From: Lunatibacter salilacus
GTDB lineage: Bacteria > Bacteroidota > Bacteroidia > Cytophagales > Cyclobacteriaceae
DNA: 64,000 nt
Assembly (NCBI RefSeq): GCF_009797935.1
Contig: NZ_VOLC01000026.1
Span: forward strand, 1 to 64,000
Direction of reading: 5' to 3'
The notes under the pieces were generated by a model, which saw nothing but the letters and a program-made list of their open reading frames with translations, was not told where the DNA came from and searched no databases. This document shows positions 57,161-64,000 of the stretch, piece by piece (positions within the stretch are counted from its first letter, which is position 1; every line of letters begins with the position of its first letter). A program made the position numbers and the translations under genes.

Positions 57161-58606
57161 TTGAGTTTTAGTGATTTTAATTTAGTTGGCCCGCTTCAAG
57201 AGGGGCTGGACGCCATGGGATTTGAAAACCCCACTCCGATACAGGAACAGGCCATACCTGTTATTTTGGCCGGTAAAGACCTGATTGCAACTGCCCAGAC
57301 AGGCACAGGTAAAACAGCCGCGTTTATTCTTCCCATTCTGCACCATATAGTCACAGGAAATAGCCCCGGAGTAAATGTGCTGATATTGGCACCAACCCGA
57401 GAATTGGCCATTCAAATTGACCAGCAGATACAAGGGTTGGCTTATTTTCTAGGCATCAGTTCCATCCCGATTTATGGAGGAGGAGACGGCAATACTTGGG
57501 AGCAGCAGAAAAAGGCATTGGAAATGGGGGCGGAGATTGTGGTTGCCACCCCTGGCAGGCTGATAGCTTTGCTCCAGGGAGGCAAGATCAAGCTCGATAC
57601 GCTGAAGTATCTTATTTTGGATGAAGCAGACCGGATGATGGATATGGGTTTTTCGGAGGACATTCTGACTATTATCAACTACTTGCCTACGAAACGTCAA
57701 ACTCTGCTTTTTTCAGCAACCATGCCTGCAAAAATCAGGAAATTTTCCCAACAAATTCTAAAAGACCCTGAGGAAATATCCATTGCCTTAGGAAAAACCG
57801 CCAAGGGAGTTTCGCAATATGTCTATATGGCCTATGATCAACAGAAGGAAAACTTGATGTTGCATATTTTAGGGCAGAGAGACTATGAAGCAGTAATAAT
57901 TTTCTGCTCCACCAAAGACAAGGTGAAGTCACTTTATAAAACTCTCAGGGGAAAATTTGATGTAGAGGCATTCCACGCTGATTTGGACCAAACGGAGCGG
58001 GAGAAGATTATGTCGGCCTTTAAGAGTAAAAAGATAAAAATACTGGTAGCCACTGATATACTTTCGCGTGGCATAGATGTTGAAGATATTGAGTTGGTAG
58101 TAAATTACGATACGCCCAATGATCCGGAGGATTATGTTCACCGGGTAGGTCGTACTGCCAGAGCTCAAAAGCAGGGTACAGCCATCACATTAGTCAATGA
58201 TAAGGACAAGTTCAAGTATTCGAACATAGAACGGCTGATCGGATTGGATATTGAAAAATTACCGCTTCCCGAAGGTTTGGGGGATGGTCCTTCTATATCT
58301 GGTGAGTCAAGTCGGGGCGAAAGGTCCCCATTTAAGGGAAAAGGTAAAGGGCAAAAGGGGCCAAGAAACCAACATGACAAAAAAAGGAGGCCAAGTAGGG
58401 AAAATCAAACTTCGCATAATTCGGATAATATTACCCCTACCGAAGAATCTAAAAGTGATGCAAAACCTAAAAGTAGGAAATTCCCACCTCGAAAAAGCCA
58501 AATTTCTTCCGTGGAAGATCCGAAACAGACTCAGGCAGTTGACCCTAGTGAATCAGTGAATGACAAATCATCTAAGTTTAGAAACCGCAAAAATATAACC
58601 GAATAA
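57161..58606 (+). CDS. DEAD-box RNA helicase
   Basis: A 481-residue ATP-dependent RNA helicase. The start is placed at TTG 57161, which gives the usual compact N-terminus (F-x-D-x-N...MGFENPTPIQ). The longer frame from 56975 overlaps the DoxX-like gene and adds unrelated residues; a non-ATG start is plausible but unverified. Motifs are the Q motif NPTPIQEQAIP, Walker A AQTGTGKT, PTRELAIQ, DEAD (followed by RMMDMGF), SAT, the C-terminal SRGIDVEDIE and VHRVGRTAR. A basic, low-complexity tail (about 365-481) probably adds RNA affinity. Likely role: ribosome assembly or cold adaptation. Confidence 0.92.
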   Translation: MSFSDFNLVGPLQEGLDAMGFENPTPIQEQAIPVILAGKDLIATAQTGTGKTAAFILPILHHIVTGNSPGVNVLILAPTRELAIQIDQQIQGLAYFLGISSIPIYGGGDGNTWEQQKKALEMGAEIVVATPGRLIALLQGGKIKLDTLKYLILDEADRMMDMGFSEDILTIINYLPTKRQTLLFSATMPAKIRKFSQQILKDPEEISIALGKTAKGVSQYVYMAYDQQKENLMLHILGQRDYEAVIIFCSTKDKVKSLYKTLRGKFDVEAFHADLDQTEREKIMSAFKSKKIKILVATDILSRGIDVEDIELVVNYDTPNDPEDYVHRVGRTARAQKQGTAITLVNDKDKFKYSNIERLIGLDIEKLPLPEGLGDGPSISGESSRGERSPFKGKGKGQKGPRNQHDKKRRPSRENQTSHNSDNITPTEESKSDAKPKSRKFPPRKSQISSVEDPKQTQAVDPSESVNDKSSKFRNRKNITE

Positions 58607-58615
58607 ACAGAGGAA

Positions 58616-59866
58616 ATGAAAGACCGAAAGATTTATATCATAGGCGCAGGCATTTCAGGGCTGGTGGCCGCCATAGAGTTGGAAAAAGCCGGCTATTTCC
58701 CCGTAATTTTAGAAAGCAAGGATCGAGTAGGAGGTAGGATAAAAACGGATCAAGTGGATGGATACTTGCTTGATCACGGGTTCCAGGTTTTACTTACATC
58801 TTATCCAGAGGCACAGAGGTACTTGGATTTTGAGGCGTTAGACCTGAAACGCTTTCATCCTGGAGCTATGATTTTTGATTCTGGAGAAATAATCTCCGTT
58901 CATGATCCACTTCGGAGGCCAACTCAATTTCTGAACATGGCCTTTTCTAAGGTTGGTAATCTTTTTGACAAAATAAAAATTTATCGGTTAACCAAGGAGC
59001 TGAAGGAAAAGCATGAAGAAGAGATTTTCTCCGCTCCGGAAATGACCACTTTGGAGTATTTGAAAAAGAGGGGTTTTTCGGAGAAAATGATCCGTTTATT
59101 TTTCAGGCCATTCTTTGCGGGAATCTTTTTGGAAGAAGAATTACAAACCTCCTCCAGGATGTTTGAATTTGTGTTTAAGATGTTTTCTATCGGCTATGCG
59201 GCAATTCCAGCCAAAGGAATGATGGAAATACCCAAGCAATTAGCCGCAAAACTTCATAACACCCAGTTTAGATTTAACACCTCTGTATCTAGGATTACCC
59301 ATACCGAGATACACTTGGAGTCAGGCGATGTTATTACCGCGGATGATATTATTCTTACCATACCCCCAGTGGGAATTGTTGACGGGGTTACCGATGATGC
59401 TATTACCTACCATGGGGTGACGAACCTTTATTTTTCTTTGCAGCGTTCATTTATAGCGCGTCCAATGATCAGCTTAGTACCCAATGAGTCGTTTTTGATC
59501 AATAATTTTGTTTTCATGACAGATGTAAGCAAGGAATATTCTTCGAATGGCAGGGCTTTACTATCTGTCTCGATAATTAAGGACACATCGGGTATCGAAA
59601 ATCTTGAAAAACTTATCCCCCTGGAATTGGAAGTTATTTCTGGGATCAAGGCAGAACATTTTGAATTCATAATGGGTTTCAAAATTGACGACGCGCTTCC
59701 GATAACTAGTGATCTCAAATATGCAAAACCATCCCACCACCATGAGTGGCACGACCACCTATTTCTAGCTGGAGACCACCTGCTAAATGGATCTTTAAAT
59801 GCGGCTATGCAATCAGGTAGAAGTGCAGCAGAAGCGGTGATCGCCGGAGATCTTTTTGTGAAATAG
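58616..59866 (+). CDS. FAD-dependent amine oxidase/desaturase-like protein
   Basis: A 416-residue flavoprotein of the protoporphyrinogen-oxidase/phytoene-desaturase-like class. The N-terminal FAD motif is IIGAGISGLVAAIELEKAGY (about 7-26), with VGGRI at 41-45 and LLDHGFQVLLTSYPEAQRYL after it. The C-terminal FLAGDHLLNGSLNAAMQSG (split about 383-401) closes the second flavin site. There is an AGAGGA just ahead of the ATG. It lies 9 bases after the helicase and 24 bases before the SDR-like gene, probably one transcript. Substrate unknown. Confidence 0.87.
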   Translation: MKDRKIYIIGAGISGLVAAIELEKAGYFPVILESKDRVGGRIKTDQVDGYLLDHGFQVLLTSYPEAQRYLDFEALDLKRFHPGAMIFDSGEIISVHDPLRRPTQFLNMAFSKVGNLFDKIKIYRLTKELKEKHEEEIFSAPEMTTLEYLKKRGFSEKMIRLFFRPFFAGIFLEEELQTSSRMFEFVFKMFSIGYAAIPAKGMMEIPKQLAAKLHNTQFRFNTSVSRITHTEIHLESGDVITADDIILTIPPVGIVDGVTDDAITYHGVTNLYFSLQRSFIARPMISLVPNESFLINNFVFMTDVSKEYSSNGRALLSVSIIKDTSGIENLEKLIPLELEVISGIKAEHFEFIMGFKIDDALPITSDLKYAKPSHHHEWHDHLFLAGDHLLNGSLNAAMQSGRSAAEAVIAGDLFVK

Positions 59867-59890
59867 AGCATTTTCCTAACGGAACACCTG

Positions 59891-61288
59891 ATGAAAAAAA
59901 CAGTAGCTATAGCTGGAGCAACCGGATATATCGGCAAATGGTTTATTGACACGTTTAAGGACTCCTATAATATCATTGGGCTCAGCCGTAACCAAATCGC
60001 CTCTAATCCTTCCCCGGAGGTATCATGGCGCCAAGTAGAACTTTATTCTATCACTTCCACGCAAAAGGCACTCGAAGGAGTTGATATTGCAATCTATCTG
60101 GTTCATTCCATGAGTGCGTCCACCCGGCTAAATCAGGGTAGTTTTGAAGATACCGACCTGATCTTGGCAGATAATTTTGTCCGGGCCGCCTCGGCAAACG
60201 GGCTGGAACAGATTATTTATCTCGGTGGAATATTACCTAAGGAGGGAACACCGGAACAGTGGTCTACTCATCTCAGAAGCAGGTTAGAAGTGGAGGAAAC
60301 TCTTTCGGGAGGTACTCCGGCACTTACGGCCCTCAGGGCTAGCGTGATCGTTGGGCCGGGAGGTTCTTCTTTTGATATGATCAAAAATCTGGTGAAGAAA
60401 TTACCGATTTTGATGTGTCCAAAGTGGACTGAGTCGAAGACACAGCCCATTTCCCTAAAAGACACATTGGATATTCTAAATACCTGTATAGGAAACCAAA
60501 ACGTATATGGTAAAGCCATAGAAATAGGAAGTCCGGAGGTGATGTCATATAAGGAAATGTTGATTCAGACAGCCAAGGTATTGAAAAAAAAGCGGGTGAT
60601 TTTTTCCGTTCCATTTTTCTCACCCGGATTCTCGAAACTTTGGGTTGGTTTTTTCGGAGAAAGCCCGGCACAGTTGGTCTCGCCTCTGGTAGAAAGTCTG
60701 AGACATACTATGACAGTTTCTCCGGAATTGGAGTTTCGTGAAAAGAAAATCGATTACATGAATTACGAAGATTCTGTACGGTATGCGCTTGAGGAAACCT
60801 ATCAACCCCCATTACCCAAATTTGTAAGGGCGTCGGGAAAAAGCAACAATGTCAGAAGTATTCAGCGACTACCCAATACAAGGCAAAAAAACGCCTATTG
60901 GGTAGCTAACCGGTATAAGATTTGGTTGCCGACTTTTTTTCGATTCCTGATTACCGCAAAGGAGGAACCAAAGGGCACCATTACCTTCTTCATTTTCCAA
61001 ACGTCCAAGCCTATGCTACAGCTTACACTGGTAAAAGATCGAAGTGATCGTAAGCGGCAGCTTTTCTACATCACTGGCGGTTGGCTGGTTGGCAGGGTTG
61101 ATTATGGCTGGCTGGAATTTAGGGAAGTAATGAACGGTAAATATATTCTTTCCGCTATCCATGAATTTGTACCCCGCATCCCCTGGTTTGTCTACCTCAA
61201 TACCCAGGCAAGAATACACCTATGGGTTATGAACCGATTCGGGAAGTATTTGGAGACGAGTTTTTCCACCAAAACATCACGGAAGTAA
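59891..61288 (+). CDS. NAD(P)-binding Rossmann protein with C-terminal DUF2867
   Basis: A 465-residue protein. The N-terminal NAD(P) motif VAIAGATGYIGKWFIDTF (about 4-21) and YLVHSMSAS (about 70-78) are those of NmrA-like/atypical SDR proteins. The C-terminal about 130 residues resemble DUF2867 (GTITFFIFQTSKPML, GWLVGRVDYGWLEFREVM). The catalytic YxxxK of classical SDRs is not evident. The two-domain arrangement is known from Bacteroidota and Proteobacteria, with unknown reaction; a membrane-lipid or quinone role is possible. Confidence 0.85.
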   Translation: MKKTVAIAGATGYIGKWFIDTFKDSYNIIGLSRNQIASNPSPEVSWRQVELYSITSTQKALEGVDIAIYLVHSMSASTRLNQGSFEDTDLILADNFVRAASANGLEQIIYLGGILPKEGTPEQWSTHLRSRLEVEETLSGGTPALTALRASVIVGPGGSSFDMIKNLVKKLPILMCPKWTESKTQPISLKDTLDILNTCIGNQNVYGKAIEIGSPEVMSYKEMLIQTAKVLKKKRVIFSVPFFSPGFSKLWVGFFGESPAQLVSPLVESLRHTMTVSPELEFREKKIDYMNYEDSVRYALEETYQPPLPKFVRASGKSNNVRSIQRLPNTRQKNAYWVANRYKIWLPTFFRFLITAKEEPKGTITFFIFQTSKPMLQLTLVKDRSDRKRQLFYITGGWLVGRVDYGWLEFREVMNGKYILSAIHEFVPRIPWFVYLNTQARIHLWVMNRFGKYLETSFSTKTSRK

Positions 61289-61329
61289 GTAATATCGTGA
61301 TTATTGTTCTTTTAACATTGACCGATGGT

Positions 61330-61515
61330 TTATGACAGATTTTGCTTCGAATGGAATGTGTTTAAATGATCGAAGGAATACGTTTCCTGCTGAAGAAAGT
61401 TAATCATATGTTCTTTGTTTAATTTGCCTTTTTGGATGTTCTCAAGTAAAAGGACAACTTCGTCGAAGATTTTGCCAAGAACCAAACTTTGGGATTTGGT
61501 TTTTTTCTTTGCCAT
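61330..61515 (-). CDS. Small hypothetical protein
   Basis: A 61-residue frame starting MAKKKTKSQ at ATG 61515; a TTG two codons upstream is less likely. The sequence is basic at the start and helical after (KIFDEVVLLLENIQKGKLNKEHMINFL). It follows the GH3-type gene on the same strand by 53 bases, so it may share that transcript. No family recognised; it could be a real small protein or a chance frame. Confidence 0.45.
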   Translation of the reverse strand: MAKKKTKSQSLVLGKIFDEVVLLLENIQKGKLNKEHMINFLQQETYSFDHLNTFHSKQNLS

Positions 61516-61568
61516 TCCCAAAGGTACTTTGAGTTTTTCAAATCGCTAAGAAACCAATGTAAAAATAC

Positions 61569-63101
61569 CTATTGAACCTGCGGTTTTTCCGCTGCGAATT
61601 CCTCCCATTCCCTAAAATCTTCCTCCTTCATAACTCTAGGAAACTTTACCTGACCGCCTTTTTTCTTTTGCTTCTCACTGTAGGCATAAAAGGTATCTGA
61701 AGGCACAACCCTTAATTCAACGTTTTTTAAGGCCTTCGATCGGGCAACTTTGTAATTCTTATTATGCTCTTGGAGATATTTGTCAAGGAATTCAGCTGCA
61801 TTTTTTTCATCTACTTCTCCGGTATCTTTTCCCAAATACCATCTGTGGATGTATTCACCGTTCTCCTGAATGGCGGCAACTGTATATTCTGGAACAGTTA
61901 CATCAAATTTATCCTGTAACTCTTTAATTCCCTCATCCATCTGGTGAACACTCAACTGGCTACCAACCACGTTGAGGAAAAATTTCGTTCTTCCGGTAAT
62001 TTTTATTTCAGCTTTTTCCTTGTCGGTGAAGGTTACCGTGTCGCCTATCATATAGCGCCATGCTCCTGATACGGTAGATATTAATAAGATATAGTCCACG
62101 TTTTCTTCTACTTCTTCAATTGTCAGCGCTTTAGCCTCTGGGTGTACCACCCCTGTTTCGGACATGTTTTCAGGTGTAAATGGTACAAATTCAAAATATA
62201 CCCCATTGTCCAATACCAACGCCATCGAATCAGTATCCGGCCTGCTTTGAAAAGCTAAAAATCCCTCGGACGCCAAATAGGTATCTATGTAAATGAGGGG
62301 ATGCGCCAGAAGTTTCTCGAAACTTTTCCGGTGGGGTTCAAAGGCTACCCCGCCAGGTGTATATACTTGAAGATTGGGCCATATATCATGGATATTATCT
62401 AAATTGTTATACTCGATAACCTTTTTCATCATCAGTTCTATCCATGAAGGAATACCGGAAATACTTCCAATGTCCCAGTCCTTTGCCTCTTTGGCAATTA
62501 CTTCAATCCGTTCGTCCCAATCTGCTATGGCTGATATTTCCGGTCCTGGTTTGTAAAAGTTCTGAAACCACTTTGGTATATGGTAGGCACTTATGCCACT
62601 AATTTCCCCCTCTAAAAATCCCTCATTTTCCTTCAGGTCAGTACTGCTTCCCAACATCATTACCTGACGTTCGAAAAAGTCTGCAGGCATATCGTGTTTG
62701 GAGAGGGACACTATTTGACCGATCCCCGCTTTCCTGATACTGTCTAACATATCATCTGTGACGGGGATATACTTACTTGCACTTGTTGTACCGGAGCTTA
62801 CTGCAAAAAAAGAATTGATTCCTGGCCAGGTGATGTCCTGGTGGCCTTTCCGGATTTGACTCCACCATTCTGAATAGATTTTGTCATAATCAAAATAAGG
62901 AACTTCTCTCTGAAAAGCCTCTATCGGATTGTCAGCATCGAGAATCTCGCTAAATCCGTAATACTTTCCAAAGGCTGTGTCTTTACTTTTCTTCAACAAG
63001 CTCTTCAACACTCCAGCCTGCATCTCACCGGGAGAGGATTCCCAGTTTAATTTATCTCCCAATTCAATGGCTTTTTTTATTAATTCTCCGATTACTGGCA
63101 T
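61569..63101 (-). CDS. GH3 auxin-responsive promoter family protein (acyl-adenylating)
   Basis: A 510-residue protein of the GH3/JAR1 family (Gretchen Hagen 3, unrelated to glycoside hydrolases), adenylating a carboxylic acid and coupling it to an amine. The ATP-binding loop is SSGTTSASKYIPVTDDML (about 103-120), and YMIGDTVTFTD (about 355-365) with TGRTKFFLNVVGSQLS (about 375-390) are the typical later motifs. Related Bacteroidota proteins are common; the substrate is unknown. It runs opposite to both flanking plus-strand genes. Confidence 0.9.
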   Translation of the reverse strand: MPVIGELIKKAIELGDKLNWESSPGEMQAGVLKSLLKKSKDTAFGKYYGFSEILDADNPIEAFQREVPYFDYDKIYSEWWSQIRKGHQDITWPGINSFFAVSSGTTSASKYIPVTDDMLDSIRKAGIGQIVSLSKHDMPADFFERQVMMLGSSTDLKENEGFLEGEISGISAYHIPKWFQNFYKPGPEISAIADWDERIEVIAKEAKDWDIGSISGIPSWIELMMKKVIEYNNLDNIHDIWPNLQVYTPGGVAFEPHRKSFEKLLAHPLIYIDTYLASEGFLAFQSRPDTDSMALVLDNGVYFEFVPFTPENMSETGVVHPEAKALTIEEVEENVDYILLISTVSGAWRYMIGDTVTFTDKEKAEIKITGRTKFFLNVVGSQLSVHQMDEGIKELQDKFDVTVPEYTVAAIQENGEYIHRWYLGKDTGEVDEKNAAEFLDKYLQEHNKNYKVARSKALKNVELRVVPSDTFYAYSEKQKKKGGQVKFPRVMKEEDFREWEEFAAEKPQVQ

Positions 63102-63378
63102 ATATTGATAAGGTTCGTTTTAACATTTCTTGCAGGATTACACCAATTATCAGACCAAAGCAGTTCTAGTAAATGCAATACAAGAAATCCTGGAACGATA
63201 TTGACGAGTACTTTTAGTTATAAATGAACTCGAATTGCGCAGTTTCCTACTAGATCATTTAAAGAAAAATTTTCACTAATTCATTTAAAATTACTTGACC
63301 GGATATTTTTTTGTTCTAAAAATTTTGTATATTAAACTCCATAACATATAAAACGGTTAAAACCTAAAATAGCTTACT

Positions 63379-64000
63379 ATGAAAAAGTTACTTATTTTAT
63401 CCACTTTGCTGTGCATATGCATTCAATTTAGCCAAGCCCAAGAGAAGCGATACCTTGTTTTTGAATTTATCCGAGTTGATAAGGGAAAGACTGTAGACTA
63501 TCTGGAATACAAGGACTTTCTGTCCAAAGTGTATGAGCAGGCAGTAGAGAAGGGAGATATAATCGGGTGGGACTTATGGTCACTGAAAAGTGGTTCTGAA
63601 ACTGACCCTTACCAATATGCTACGGTGACCTATTTTAAAGACCCCGTGAAGATGATGGATAGTAATGATCCCGAAGTCCTGATGCAATACGCCAAATCTG
63701 CCTACCCTGATCTGAATGAATCCCAAATTACTGAACGGATAAAAGCTTCCTTAGAGGATAGGGATCTAGCAATAAGATCTTTTATGGTAGAAATTGCCAG
63801 GACAAATGATTCATACGAGTTTAAACCAGGTACACTTGCATCCTTTGACTTAATGAAGGCAGTCGAAGGAAATTTTGAAGATTATGAAGCTGCAGAAAAA
63901 GAGATTTTTCTTCCTTTACACCAGAGAAAAATAAAAGCAGGATTGATGGAAAATTGGTGTTTGTTGCGCACAGCCCTGCCCACCGGCAGCCAGGCAAGCT
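63379..64000 (+). CDS. Secreted protein of unknown function, partial at window end
   Basis: An open frame from ATG 63379 with no stop by 64000, covering 207 codons. It starts MKKLLILSTLLCICIQFSQA, a clear Sec signal peptide, and continues with acidic alpha/beta text (KRYLVFEFIRVDKGKTVDYL, WDLWSLKSGSETDPYQYATV). The fold pattern resembles dimeric alpha/beta-barrel (ABM-like) proteins, which is only a guess. Upstream lie 277 AT-rich bases shared with the GH3-type gene and holding no gene of their own. Confidence 0.75.
   Translation, partial: MKKLLILSTLLCICIQFSQAQEKRYLVFEFIRVDKGKTVDYLEYKDFLSKVYEQAVEKGDIIGWDLWSLKSGSETDPYQYATVTYFKDPVKMMDSNDPEVLMQYAKSAYPDLNESQITERIKASLEDRDLAIRSFMVEIARTNDSYEFKPGTLASFDLMKAVEGNFEDYEAAEKEIFLPLHQRKIKAGLMENWCLLRTALPTGSQAS

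Overview
The window looks like chromosome from a free-living, polysaccharide-degrading Bacteroidota, most likely of the Cytophagales (Cyclobacteriaceae-like). The reasons are two SusC/SusD pairs, many lipoprotein and Sec signal peptides, few Shine-Dalgarno sequences, long glycan-related operons and AT-rich intergenic repeats. The genus assignment is inference. I saw no rRNA, tRNA, CRISPR array, prophage or insertion sequence.

Layout. Positions 211-8185 hold an S41 protease lipoprotein, a TetR-like/ABC1-kinase pair, a histidine-rich membrane/periplasmic pair (4208-7096) and a beta-lactamase-fold protein that appears to have lost its catalytic residues. Positions 8516-13027 are a xylose operon: sodium symporter, xylulokinase xylB and xylose isomerase xylA, closed by a terminator. 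A cytosolic FAD-dependent oxidoreductase follows, starting at a GTG just after that terminator.

Positions 15877-40386 are the main locus. A LacI-family repressor diverges from a polysaccharide utilization locus (PUL): SusC, SusD, a large lipoprotein, a GH2 enzyme with three Fn3 domains, a membrane-anchored protein with a covalent-FMN motif, an exported FAD oxidoreductase with a carbohydrate-binding-like domain, a sodium symporter, a second cytosolic FAD oxidoreductase and a GH9-like enzyme. A second unit adds an alpha-helical secreted protein and a CBM9-like/PKD protein. A 20-bp near-palindromic LacI-type operator lies upstream of susC, and the same half-site sits inside a candidate promoter of the second unit. 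I infer that glycan fragments enter through SusCD, are trimmed by GH2/GH9-like enzymes, and are oxidised in the periplasm and cytosol by flavoenzymes, with the FMN protein as a possible electron carrier.

Positions 40394-46553 hold a Gfo/Idh/MocA dehydrogenase (minus strand) and a planctomycete-style cassette: a PSD1 c-type cytochrome protein, a DUF1501 protein and a DUF1569 protein. A hybrid sensor histidine kinase lies on the minus strand at 46561-48834. Positions 49761-55789 form a second, minimal SusCD unit ending in a secreted endonuclease/exonuclease/phosphatase-family hydrolase. The rest (56805-64000) is mostly housekeeping: DoxX-like protein, DEAD-box helicase, FAD amine oxidase-like protein, an SDR-like protein, a GH3-type acyl-adenylating enzyme and a secreted protein cut by the window edge. 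Two families of intergenic repeats are scattered between genes.
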